DNA of 64,000 bases from Bacillus sp. OV322 (lineage in GTDB: Bacteria; Bacillota; Bacilli; Bacillales; DSM-1321), in contig NZ_FOMA01000008.1 of assembly GCF_900112495.1 (NCBI RefSeq), forward strand, positions 62,001 through 126,000, read 5' to 3'. The position numbers were made by a program, and so were the translations under genes. Position 1 is the first letter of the stretch, and every line of letters begins with the position of its first letter. The notes under the pieces are model-generated. The model was not told the origin of the DNA. It saw only the letters and a list, made by a program, of their open reading frames with translations, and did not search any database. Below are positions 27,357 through 35,267 of this stretch, one piece after another.

Positions 27357-28526
27357 ATGCAAAAACAGAACTCAACAATGTTTATTTTATTATTAAATTT
27401 ATTCATCGCATTTTTAGGCATTGGCCTTGTTATACCTGTAACGCCAAAGATTATGAATGAACTGCATTTATCCGGCGCGGCAGTCGGTTACATGGTATCG
27501 GCTTTTGCATTAACCCAGTTAATTGTGTCTCCCATTTCAGGCCATTGGGCTGACAGGTTTGGGAGGAAAAAGATGATTCTTATTGGCCTGCTTATTTTCA
27601 GCGCTTCAGAGTTTTTATTTGGAATCGGAAAAACATCACAAGTGCTGTTCCTTTCCCGTATGCTTGGCGGAGCAGGTGCAGCCTTCATCATGCCGGCGAT
27701 AACGGCATTTATTTCAGACGTTACCACACTCAAAACACGTCCAAAAGCAATGGGATATATGTCTGCAGCCATTTCAACAGGCTTTATTATCGGCCCTGGA
27801 ATAGGCGGGTTTTTAGGGGATATCAGCACTCGCCTGCCATTCTTTTTTGCAGCAGGCCTTGGGGCTGTTGCCGCCGTGTTAACCATGATTGCGTTAAAAG
27901 AACCAGAAAGAAATCCTGAAAACGAGGAGAAAGCAGGACAAGAAAGAAAGCTGAAGCGAATTTTCTCTCCTTTATATTTTACCGCTTTTCTAATTATTTT
28001 TATTTCATCATTTGGTTTAGCTTCATTTGAATCGTTATTTTCCTTATTTGTTGATCACAAATTCGGTTTTACACCCAAGGACATTGCCATAATTATTACG
28101 GGCGGCGCCATTGCGGGAGCCATCGTCCAATTGTCTTTATTTGGCCGCTTAACAGCATGGCTTGGAGAAATCCGTCTTATCCGCTATAGTATGATTTTTT
28201 CAACTGCCCTTGTTGTCCTGCTGACATTCGTAAACTCATACATGGCCATATTGCTTGTTACAGTAACGGTGTTCATTGGCTTTGATATCATGCGCCCTGC
28301 ACTTACAATGTATCTATCCAAAATTGCCGGCAAGGAACAAGGATTTGTCGGCGGCATGAACTCGATGTTCACTAGCATCGGCAATGTCTTTGGCCCAGCC
28401 ATTGGCGGCATTTTATTCGATATTGACTTAAATTACCCATTCTATTTTGCAACGGCATTCTTAACAGCGGGAATTGGGTTAACGTATGTTTGGAAAAAGA
28501 AGGAGCATACCTACAGTACAAATTAG
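27357..28526 (+). CDS. MFS multidrug efflux transporter (Bmr/Blt/NorA-like)
   Basis: 389-residue 12-helix MFS drug/proton antiporter. The DHA1 signatures are present: GIGLVIPVTPKI in helix 1, G-H-W-A-D-R-F-G-R-K-K in loop 2-3 (about residues 59-69), and motif C in helix 5 as G-F-I-I-G-P-G-I-G-G-F-L-G. That composition is typical of Bmr, Blt and NorA exporters of cationic dyes and fluoroquinolones. ATG 27357 follows AAGGGGAAG. The overlapping downstream MerR gene and the 19-base-spaced promoter indicate drug-induced expression. Confidence 0.92.
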   Translation: MQKQNSTMFILLLNLFIAFLGIGLVIPVTPKIMNELHLSGAAVGYMVSAFALTQLIVSPISGHWADRFGRKKMILIGLLIFSASEFLFGIGKTSQVLFLSRMLGGAGAAFIMPAITAFISDVTTLKTRPKAMGYMSAAISTGFIIGPGIGGFLGDISTRLPFFFAAGLGAVAAVLTMIALKEPERNPENEEKAGQERKLKRIFSPLYFTAFLIIFISSFGLASFESLFSLFVDHKFGFTPKDIAIIITGGAIAGAIVQLSLFGRLTAWLGEIRLIRYSMIFSTALVVLLTFVNSYMAILLVTVTVFIGFDIMRPALTMYLSKIAGKEQGFVGGMNSMFTSIGNVFGPAIGGILFDIDLNYPFYFATAFLTAGIGLTYVWKKKEHTYSTN

Positions 28527-28557
28527 CCTTGAAGAGGAAATTAGGGGGGCGGCCATA

Positions 28558-29394
28558 TTGAGAGAAACATTATATACAATCGGCGAGGTATCAAAGCTTG
28601 CGAACATATCGATTAAAGCCCTCCGTTATTACGATAAGATCAATTTGTTTAAACCTTCCTATGTGGATCCCGGCACAAACTACCGCTACTATAAGGATTC
28701 TCAGCTATATCGCCTTGACCTGATTAAATCACTCAAGTATATTGGAACACCATTAGAGGAAATGAAAAAAGCCCAGGAACTAAAGACGGAGGAACTATTT
28801 ACATTTCTTACAGAACAAGAGAAGATTGTGCGGGAAAAGGTAGATTACTTATTGGAGATTGAACAAAACATTGCAAATGTGAAAAAAAGAATGCAGCGGC
28901 AGAAGGACTATCCGGTACTGGGTGAAGTATCTGTTCTCGAAGAAGAGGAAATGCGTATTATCCAGGTCGAGGCGGACGGGATCTCACAGAAGGAATTTCT
29001 GAATGCTTTTTACAGCAAACTTAAACATACAATAGAATCAATTGATGGATTTCTGAACAATGGGGAGGGTGCTATTTTCTCCTACCAGCCATATGTGCAG
29101 GCTGAAGAAATCAGATATATGAAATTGTTTATGCCGGTATTAACAGCCAAACAAGAATTATCTCTTCCTCAGAATGTGGAAATATCCTCTATTCCAGGCG
29201 GGAAATATGTATGTATTGCCTTTATTTACTCGCCGGAAAGCTATTTTAAAAGCCTGAAAAAGCTGATTTCTCATATTGAGGCTCACCATTTCACAGTAAT
29301 CAGTGATATATATGAGGTATTCTCACCGAGCCATTACTCACCAAATCAAAGTGAAGAATATATCGTTGAGATGAAAATTCAGGTAATTGATTAA
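28558..29394 (+). CDS. MerR-family multidrug-sensing activator (BmrR/BltR-like)
   Basis: 278-residue MerR regulator. The N-terminal winged HTH reads LYTIGEVSKLANISIKALRY and YDKINLFKPSYVDPGTNYRYY; a dimerisation coiled coil (about residues 75-118) follows; the C-terminal half (about 120-275) is a GyrI-like effector pocket similar to BmrR. The TTG at 28558 is favoured, with AGGGGGG about ten bases upstream, because it gives the canonical MerR N terminus and BmrR's length. The frame remains open upstream into the 3' end of the MFS gene. It likely activates the promoter at 27292-27322 and so its own operon. Confidence 0.9.
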   Translation: MRETLYTIGEVSKLANISIKALRYYDKINLFKPSYVDPGTNYRYYKDSQLYRLDLIKSLKYIGTPLEEMKKAQELKTEELFTFLTEQEKIVREKVDYLLEIEQNIANVKKRMQRQKDYPVLGEVSVLEEEEMRIIQVEADGISQKEFLNAFYSKLKHTIESIDGFLNNGEGAIFSYQPYVQAEEIRYMKLFMPVLTAKQELSLPQNVEISSIPGGKYVCIAFIYSPESYFKSLKKLISHIEAHHFTVISDIYEVFSPSHYSPNQSEEYIVEMKIQVID

Positions 29395-29397
29395 TCG

Positions 29398-29424
29398 AAG
29401 CCGATTTCTATGAATCGGCTTTTT
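29398..29424 (+). terminator. Terminator of the MFS-merR operon
   Basis: AAGCCGATT / AATCGGCTT stem, 6-base loop, T tract. Confidence 0.9.
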
Positions 29425-29501
29425 GGGTTATATCAACGCTTGTTAGTATAAATCGAGTCTTTTGAAATGACTGATCAGACCAGGCTTCCCGGTTGTGATA
29501 T

Positions 29502-30107
29502 CTAGTCCAGCAGTACGGCTATTTCCTGCCCTGCCCGTTTGTCAAAAAAAGGATTGCGGTTTTCACTGAAAACTAATTCCAGTCCGGATAGATTGTCCGG
29601 CAATGGAGGAGAGACGACGAATTGGTAAGATATATGTCCATCTGATCCGCCGCCGCCAGTCATTCTGCAGTAATAATCTCCGCTGATCTTAAGCTCCCAC
29701 AAACCGTGAAACCGATTTTCGCGTTCATCAGGGCCTGATGGAATTTCCCGATCAATGTTCAGATTTACGACACTTGCATTATCATACTGTTTTATAAAGG
29801 TAACGGAGTATACGGAATCTTCTTTTTCCACTAGTTTAAGGACTGGCAGGAGTTTCCGGTACTGATTTGGTTCAACAATAGGCCGAAAGGTTTCCTCATC
29901 TCTTAGCATGGAAAATAAGCCATGCAGTAAATCTTCATACAGTTCATATTCACTTGCCCAATTCTTGAGAAGCCCTGCACCCGGAAAACCAGGATTGCTA
30001 TTTGATTGTTCCCTGCGCTGTTTCAGCAAAGCACAAATCTGTTCGTCAATATTAATAATGCTTTCGTCATAGTATTTTGCCGCCGATTCAAAATGAATTC
30101 GCTTCAT
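29502..30107 (-). CDS. Conserved hypothetical protein
   Basis: 201 residues, no signal peptide or membrane helix. The N-terminal helix YYDESIINIDEQICALLKQR followed by NSNPGFP resembles the first helix of chorismate-mutase-type folds, and I have seen this arrangement in Bacillus hypothetical proteins. The C-terminal half is beta-rich with a GGGGSDGHISYQF turn. ATG at 30107 (MKRIHFESAAKYY) is chosen for AAGGGAGTG upstream; the longer frame to 30176 is not favoured. Function unknown. Divergent from the methyltransferase gene. Confidence 0.6.
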   Translation of the reverse strand: MKRIHFESAAKYYDESIINIDEQICALLKQRREQSNSNPGFPGAGLLKNWASEYELYEDLLHGLFSMLRDEETFRPIVEPNQYRKLLPVLKLVEKEDSVYSVTFIKQYDNASVVNLNIDREIPSGPDERENRFHGLWELKISGDYYCRMTGGGGSDGHISYQFVVSPPLPDNLSGLELVFSENRNPFFDKRAGQEIAVLLD

Positions 30108-30273
30108 TGTATGTATCACTCCCTTCTTATAGTTACATATTAACAGAAAATGGTATTTGGGGCTTTTGTTAATCACTGTCTTGGCAATGGAGGAACAATA
30201 GCGAGTTCCTTTAAAGAAAGAAAGGATAAGGTATAATGGATTACAAAGAAAGCCATCAGTCAGGAGTTTAGCT

Positions 30274-30882
30274 ATGAACGAAAAGTATTATGATGCATTG
30301 CTGAATATTAAAACGGGCGGAGATCAGAAGGGATTTCATCAGTCGCTGCACTATCACCGCTACGAGCCAACGCCGTACAGTGCGCTTGAGCATTTATTTA
30401 CTCAGCATGAACTGGAAAGCAGTGATAGGATTGTAGATTTCGGCTGCGGAAAAGGGCGCTTGAACTTTTACATACACCATCTATTCAATGCACATGTTAC
30501 CGGTATTGAAATGGATGAAAAATTTTACCGGGAAGCATTGGAAAACAGGAAAAGCTATCAAAAGAAAAATAGGCATACACCGGAAAAAATCCAGTTTCAG
30601 TGCACACTTGCACAAGATTATGTAATTCATCCTTCTGATAACGTGTTTTATTTTTTCAATCCTTTTTCAGTCCAGATTTTCATGAATGTGGTCAAAAATA
30701 TTCTGCAGTCTGTGGAAGAAAACAAGAGGGAAATAGAATTGATTTTATATTATGGATCAGAGGATTATACTTTTTTCCTTGAAAATCAGACAGCCTTTGA
30801 ATTGAGGGAACAAGTTCTGCTGCCGGGATTATATGAAAGCAATCCTTTTGAAAAGTTTTTAATCTACCGTTTGGCTTATTGA
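30274..30882 (+). CDS. SAM-dependent methyltransferase
   Basis: 202-residue class I methyltransferase. The SAM-binding motif I is DRIVDFGCGKGRLNFYI (about residues 50-66), followed by the acidic end of strand 2, VTGIEMDEKFY. Motif IV region YFFNPFS carries the N-P-F motif found in amino- or nucleobase-modifying enzymes; the substrate is uncertain. Single-domain length and no nearby pathway genes. ATG 30274 follows CAGGAG. Confidence 0.82.
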   Translation: MNEKYYDALLNIKTGGDQKGFHQSLHYHRYEPTPYSALEHLFTQHELESSDRIVDFGCGKGRLNFYIHHLFNAHVTGIEMDEKFYREALENRKSYQKKNRHTPEKIQFQCTLAQDYVIHPSDNVFYFFNPFSVQIFMNVVKNILQSVEENKREIELILYYGSEDYTFFLENQTAFELREQVLLPGLYESNPFEKFLIYRLAY

Positions 30883-31091
30883 ATGGAGAACCTGGAACTT
30901 GATTCTAACTAGAATTTTAAAGGCGGGGTTATTTTTAGTAAGAGAAAATTCATGCAAAACTTGAGGGAACGATTACAATGGAGTGCAGCCGCATTTAAAT
31001 CGTTCCGAAGCACAAGGGCATGATTAAACTTAAAAGACAACGTGAGCGTTCCCGATGAATGGCCGGAACTTTATTGCCGGTGTGAGAGAAG

Positions 31092-31211
31092 CTACTTCAT
31101 GCGGATGTATTTAATCCGGGATTTGCGGGGATCGCGGTATCCTCCATTTATTTGATGTCCGAGCGAGCAGCTGATAATTACAGCCGCAAAAAAAAGAATA
31201 AGCCTCTTCAA
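31092..31211 (-). CDS. Possible short lipoprotein-like ORF
   Basis: A TTG at 31211 would give a 39-residue peptide starting MKRLILFFAAVIISCSLG, a short hydrophobic leader with a Cys in a lipobox-like IISC context, followed by a basic tail. The ribosome site is weak, so the call is tentative. Confidence 0.22.
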   Translation of the reverse strand: MKRLILFFAAVIISCSLGHQINGGYRDPRKSRIKYIRMK

Positions 31212-31551
31212 TTTAAAAACTTCTTTCTCTATTTTTTTTTCAAGGATACACCCATATAAATCATACATCAAGATATCTATGATAATGTTGAAAAAATGCC
31301 ACAAAATTATTATAGGTTTATAGAAAAGATTGAAAACCAGGCCGAGAATTCTTTGCTTGGTTTTTTTATATGGAGGGAAACTGAAGTTTAATTCTCCCAA
31401 TCAAATTTTTTTAGCAAAATGACGTGCGTTGCGAGCAGAATCAAAAAGATATGAGCGATTCACATGGATTTATGGGCACCTATTATTAAATATCAGGGCC
31501 ATTCAACAATAAAATTGGAAATAAAATGGATAATAAGTCCAAATGAGGCTT

Positions 31552-31628
31552 CATTCGAGCCAAATCATGTGTGATTAGAGCGAGATTAAGCTTCATTAGA
31601 GCCAAATGGCTTGTCATTCGAGCCAGAT
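31552..31628 (+). repeat. Four imperfect 21-base tandem repeats
   Basis: Units with the core CATTCGAGCCAAAT begin at 31552, 31573, 31594 and 31615, exactly 21 bases apart (second unit GATTAGAGCGAGAT). There are no spacer-like variable sequences, so it is not CRISPR. The rest of 30883-31723 holds no recognised gene. Confidence 0.7.
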
Positions 31629-31848
31629 CCAAAATTAAAGGTCAGCTCCGGTACATTCAAAGCGCCAAGAATACTTCAAAACATTTTCAGGTATAAAACT
31701 CGAAAGACCATGTATAGTTGAGGTATAATATAGGAGAATGCAAAAAGCTGGGAAGTGCCACGTGAGGGCTTCTGTGATACCAAAGAAGCATGCAGCATTG
31801 GCTAAGTTTATTTAATCATTTTGTGAACCCGAAAGAGAGTGGAACCCA

Positions 31849-32568
31849 ATGGGACGTAAATGGAATAATATTAAAGAGAAAAAGGCTTCAAAAGATGCGA
31901 ATACTAGCCGTATTTATGCCAAGTTTGGCCGCGAGATTTATGTGGCAGCCAAGCAGGGTGAGCCGGATCCGGAATCAAATACTGCGCTGAAAGTTGTGCT
32001 GGAGCGCGCAAAAACGTACAGTGTGCCGAAAACCATCATTGACCGTGCAATTGAAAAGGCAAAGGGCGGCTCAGAGGAAAGCTATGACGAGCTTCGCTAT
32101 GAAGGATTTGGCCCGAATGGTTCAATGGTCATTGTTGATGCATTGACAAATAACGTAAACCGCACAGCTTCCGATGTTCGTGCGGCATTTGGAAAAAATG
32201 GCGGAAACATGGGTGTGAGCGGATCGGTTACGTACATGTTTGATGCAACGGCGGTCTTTGGCGTTGAAGGCAAAACCGCGGATGAAGTACTTGAACTTCT
32301 GATGGAAGCAGATGTGGATGTTCGGGATATCATCGAAGAAGAGGATTCAGTGATCGTGTATGCAGAGCCAGATCAATTCCATGCTGTGCAGGAAGCTTTC
32401 AAGAACGCTGGCATCACTGAGTTTACAGTGGCTGAGCTGACAATGCTGGCACAAAATGATCTTGAACTCCCTGCGGATGCACAGGCACAATTCGAGAAAA
32501 TGATAGATGCGCTTGAGGATCTTGATGATGTTCAGCAGGTCTACCACAACGTAGATTTTGGAGAATAA
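31849..32568 (+). CDS. yeeI: YebC/PmpR-family protein (YeeI)
   Basis: 239-residue YebC-family protein of the YeeI/YebC2 branch. These were long called transcriptional regulators; recent work places them at the ribosome as factors easing translation of difficult stretches such as polyproline. It begins [20 protein letters not shown], then [43 protein letters not shown] and [19 protein letters not shown], all diagnostic. ATG 31849 follows AAAGAGAG. A TATAAT box lies at 31724-31729. It forms its own unit. Confidence 0.93.
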   Translation: MGRKWNNIKEKKASKDANTSRIYAKFGREIYVAAKQGEPDPESNTALKVVLERAKTYSVPKTIIDRAIEKAKGGSEESYDELRYEGFGPNGSMVIVDALTNNVNRTASDVRAAFGKNGGNMGVSGSVTYMFDATAVFGVEGKTADEVLELLMEADVDVRDIIEEEDSVIVYAEPDQFHAVQEAFKNAGITEFTVAELTMLAQNDLELPADAQAQFEKMIDALEDLDDVQQVYHNVDFGE

Positions 32569-32583
32569 TGCATCTATAATCCT

Positions 32584-32616
32584 GCGCAGGCGCCCATTAA
32601 GGTGCTTGCGCTTTTT
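32584..32616 (+). terminator. Terminator after yeeI
   Basis: GCGCAGGCGCC / GGTGCTTGCGC stem with two G-U pairs, then T residues. Confidence 0.85.
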
Positions 32617-32642
32617 AACTAACATATAAGGAGGTGGCAGCA

Positions 32643-32750
32643 ATGGCAATTTCCATGCCGAACTCTGCAGCGTCTCATGCAAAGCCTGATTTTGAAATGG
32701 CGATACTTTGCATGGGGCGGTCTTCTATTTTAAACAAATCGCCCAAGTAA
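32643..32750 (+). CDS. Possible 35-residue ORF
   Basis: ATG 32643 is preceded by AAGGAGGTGGCA, a near-perfect ribosome site. The peptide starts MAISMPNSAASHAKPDF and ends NKSPK. No family is recognised. The strong site and the lack of other use for this DNA make it worth recording. Confidence 0.35.
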   Translation: MAISMPNSAASHAKPDFEMAILCMGRSSILNKSPK

Positions 32751-32821
32751 GCGTATATTGCCTTTCATCTATTCGGCTTTGCACCTTATTTCATTGGATT
32801 AAAAATAAGGGGCTGGCAGAA

Positions 32822-33085
32822 ATGAAATATGTGAAAGCAACCGCTATACTACCTGAAAAGCTGATACTTGAAATTCAAAAGTATGTTCAAGGAGAGACCA
32901 TTTATATTCCAAAGCAAGAAGCTGCATACCAAAAGTGGGGTACGCGTTCTGGAAGCCGAAAGCTGATTGATGACAGAAATGCTTTAATAAAGACTGCCTT
33001 TAAGAGCGGCAGCAGCATTTATCATTTATCTGAGGAATATTGCCTCTCCATTGAAACGATAAAAAAAATCGTTTATTCCAAATAA
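32822..33085 (+). CDS. CD3324-family helix-turn-helix protein
   Basis: 87-residue small protein of the CD3324/Mor-transcription-activator-like family. It shows ATAILPEKLILEIQKYVQGE, TIYIPKQEAAYQKWGTRSGS and a C-terminal HTH (IYHLSEEYCLSIETIKKIVY). Members are widespread in Firmicutes and presumed DNA-binding; targets unknown. ATG 32822 follows AAGGGGCTGG. The longer frame from 32708 lacks a ribosome site. It ends at a strong terminator. Confidence 0.82.
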   Translation: MKYVKATAILPEKLILEIQKYVQGETIYIPKQEAAYQKWGTRSGSRKLIDDRNALIKTAFKSGSSIYHLSEEYCLSIETIKKIVYSK

Positions 33086-33111
33086 GAATGCAAGGCAATC
33101 ATATGGACTAT

Positions 33112-33144
33112 CAAAATGGCCCCGGTTTTATGCCGGGGCCATTT
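33112..33144 (+). terminator. Strong terminator after CD3324-family gene
   Basis: AAAATGGCCCCGG / CCGGGGCCATTTT, 13-bp perfect stem with a 7-base loop. Confidence 0.92.
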
Positions 33145-33243
33145 TCTGGAATCTCATTTATGGAAATCGGAAGTTGTTAAGCAGTGATTTATTTGTCATA
33201 TTCAAAAATTATTTGGACATAACTTCAGGCAGGGGGTGAAATA

Positions 33244-33399
33244 ATGCAAACTGCAGTTCTATTAATAGTAGTGATTATCTCAATTTTAATTTATTGGGGA
33301 GTACAAAAAGGCAGTATGAGTGCTACGGCTAAAAAATTTATACTGGGATTCCTGATCACTATAGTAATCATTAATATTATCATGGTTTTCCTCATGTAA
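33244..33399 (+). CDS. Small two-helix membrane protein
   Basis: 51 codons with GGGGGTG upstream of ATG 33244. The product has two hydrophobic segments, AVLLIVVIISILIYW and FILGFLITIVIINIIMVFL, joined by a short polar loop QKGSMSATAKK, which predicts a hairpin in the membrane. Function unknown. It lies between two terminated units. Confidence 0.6.
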   Translation: MQTAVLLIVVIISILIYWGVQKGSMSATAKKFILGFLITIVIINIIMVFLM

Positions 33400-33531
33400 G
33401 AGAAGGACAGCTGGAATACTCTGCTTTTAATGCAGTAAAGTTTTAGGTATAGTTTGATTCGTATTCATTTTCTCCATTTACTGGCATTTGCTTTTCTTTT
33501 ATAGTAAAGAGGAGAGCAGGGAGGGATTGGT

Positions 33532-34170
33532 ATGGAACCTTTCATTAGGAGTGACCAGTTTAACTTTATTAAATATCAGACACAGATCATTATAAATGGC
33601 CATGCGACAGCAAACGACCTGAATGTCCGCCGCACGGTTAAGGATCTTGCAAAGGAGAAAGCTGCGGGTCTGTTCAGTGATTTAAACGAGGAACAAACAG
33701 AGCTGATTGAGGCCATTCATAACGTTGAGGATAAGGCACAAGCAGATGCCTATGCTGCGAGGCTTTACCCTTATGTTATTCCTTTTAAATCCATTTCAGA
33801 GGAAGGCATTAAGAAATTGTTCCGGAAGGTAAAGAAGCTCCGGGTTCCTTCTATTGAAGAATGGGATTTTCGTGATATATCTTATTTAGGGTGGAATGAT
33901 GCGGGCTCTAACAGAAAATATCTCATTATACAGCAGGGCGATAAGCTTGCTGGATTGCATGGGACCTTCCGCAGCATTAATCAAAAAGGCATGTGTGCGA
34001 TATGCAGCAGTTTCCAGGAACTTGGCTTATTCGTGTCTGAAACAAAAGGGTCAGGCAGGGATACCTTTATTAAAAGAGGAAACTATATTTGCACGGACAG
34101 CATGATCTGCAATCAACATCTTAAATCACTTGATAAATTACACGATTTTTTTGAGCGGCTGAATGGGTAA
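33532..34170 (+). CDS. FusB/FBP-family EF-G-binding protein
   Basis: 212 residues, the length of FusB-type proteins, which bind elongation factor G and release it from the ribosome; acquired forms give fusidic-acid resistance. The N-terminal helical half begins FIRSDQFNFIKYQTQIIING. The C-terminal zinc module has Cys155 and Cys158 (MCAICSS) paired with Cys187 and Cys193 (YICTDSMICNQHL). Chromosomal Bacillus relatives may be housekeeping rather than resistance genes. ATG 33532 has GGGAGGGAT upstream. Terminator follows. Confidence 0.88.
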   Translation: MEPFIRSDQFNFIKYQTQIIINGHATANDLNVRRTVKDLAKEKAAGLFSDLNEEQTELIEAIHNVEDKAQADAYAARLYPYVIPFKSISEEGIKKLFRKVKKLRVPSIEEWDFRDISYLGWNDAGSNRKYLIIQQGDKLAGLHGTFRSINQKGMCAICSSFQELGLFVSETKGSGRDTFIKRGNYICTDSMICNQHLKSLDKLHDFFERLNG

Positions 34171-34197
34171 TGCTTCATCAGTGAACAAGTACTGCGT

Positions 34198-34239
34198 AAA
34201 AGGCCAAGACACCTTAAAATGGATTCTTGGCCCTTTTTG
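34198..34239 (+). terminator. Terminator after FusB-like gene
   Basis: AAAAGGCCAAGA / TCTTGGCCCTTTT stem and T tract. Confidence 0.85.
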
Positions 34240-34268
34240 TGTCTTTTTTTCAGTAAAATAGAAAATAA

Positions 34269-34299
34269 GGAAAACTTTTCAATGTGCTGCCTCGTCTAA
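34269..34299 (+). promoter_or_regulatory. ECF-type promoter upstream of its own sigma gene
   Basis: AAAACTTTT (34271-34279) and CGTCTAA (34293-34299) lie 17 bases apart when counted from AAC to CGTC. This resembles the GAAACTTTT/CGTC promoters of B. subtilis ECF factors such as SigV and SigX. It is 23 bases before the sigma gene, which suggests autoregulation. Confidence 0.65.
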
Positions 34300-34321
34300 G
34301 TTATAGAGAGGAGGGGCAGAG

Positions 34322-34867
34322 ATGGAGGATTTAATGCTTGACGTATCTGAACTTGCAGATAGTGATGAACTGATTGATGAAATTATGAAAAGATATGGAC
34401 AGGACATATTGCAGCTCGCTTTTTCATATGTGAACAGTAAAGAAGTTGCCGAGGATTTAACACAGGATATCTTTATCAAGTGCTATAAATCCCTTCATAC
34501 ATATAACGGAAAATCGAAGCTTAGAACATGGCTTTGGCGGATTGCGATTAATACCTGCAAGGATTACCTGAAAAGCTGGTATAACAAACGTGTTTTGGTT
34601 TCTGAAGAAGAGCCGCCGAACATGTCCACTAAAAGTGATGAAATAGAAGAAGCAGTTATTCAGAAGGATGAGGATAGCCGCCTGGTTTCTGCGGTAATGA
34701 GCCTGCCGATTGAATATCGTGAAGTGGTTTATTTATATTATTATGAGGAATTGCCAATAAAAGAGATTTCAGTTTTGATAGATACGAAGGAGAATACTGT
34801 GAAAACAAGGCTAAGGAAGGCTAAAAAGCTTCTTAAGGAAGGAATTGAGGATCAGTATGATGGATGA
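34322..34867 (+). CDS. ECF-type sigma-70 family factor
   Basis: 181-residue extracytoplasmic-function sigma factor. Region 2 is seen as AEDLTQDIFIKCYKSLHTYN with KLRTWLWRIAINTCKDYLK; region 4 as LPIEYREVVYLYYYEELPIK then EISVLIDTKENTVKTRLRKA. A short acidic N-terminal extension precedes region 2. ATG 34322 follows GAGGAGGGG. The gene overlaps the next one (PadR-like) by 11 bases, and a SEDS-type membrane protein completes the operon. No classical anti-sigma gene is present, so one of these partners may serve as the control. Confidence 0.92.
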   Translation: MEDLMLDVSELADSDELIDEIMKRYGQDILQLAFSYVNSKEVAEDLTQDIFIKCYKSLHTYNGKSKLRTWLWRIAINTCKDYLKSWYNKRVLVSEEEPPNMSTKSDEIEEAVIQKDEDSRLVSAVMSLPIEYREVVYLYYYEELPIKEISVLIDTKENTVKTRLRKAKKLLKEGIEDQYDG

Positions 34868-35267
34868 ACGTTTAAAAGGGCTTCGGAAATCTATGAAAAA
34901 AACAGCATTCAGGGAGCTCCAATTCACCGGGGACCATGCTGCGGAAATCCGTAAGAAAATCAGCAGGGGCAATGATTGGGAAGAAGATATATTACTAGCA
35001 GTCATGCAGCTGACGGTACATGAAAAAACCGGGTTTGTTTTGGCCGGGCAATTACAGAGCCGCGGCATAAAAAAATTCGAAGATAATGAAGGTTTTTTAT
35101 ATACCGTATTGCATCAGCTTGAACAGGCCGGGATTTTGCAGTCATCCTGGGATCAATCTGAAAAGCTGTACCAGCTGACGGATAAAGGAAGAAAAGTGCT
35201 GAAAAAATCAGAAAAAGCAGGAAAACATGAGCGGTTTTCAAGAAACTGGCTGAGAGGTGAGGCATAA
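34857..35267 (+). CDS. PadR-type winged-helix regulator
   Basis: 136-residue PadR-like protein. The winged helix is recognisable: DILLAVMQLTVHEKTGFVLA with GFLYTVLHQLEQAGILQSSW and LYQLTDKGRKVL. The start at 34857 overlaps the sigma gene, typical of translational coupling. The N-terminal 40 basic residues (RKSMKKTAFREL...) are not part of the standard domain. PadR genes are often paired with membrane proteins bearing an N-terminal HAAS-type domain, which is what follows. It may sense envelope stress or repress the operon (inference). Confidence 0.82.
   Translation: MMDERLKGLRKSMKKTAFRELQFTGDHAAEIRKKISRGNDWEEDILLAVMQLTVHEKTGFVLAGQLQSRGIKKFEDNEGFLYTVLHQLEQAGILQSSWDQSEKLYQLTDKGRKVLKKSEKAGKHERFSRNWLRGEA

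Noticed and set aside
31552..31628. Candidate CRISPR array
   Set aside because: Repeats are contiguous 21-mers with no variable spacers of 30 or more bases, and no cas genes are present.
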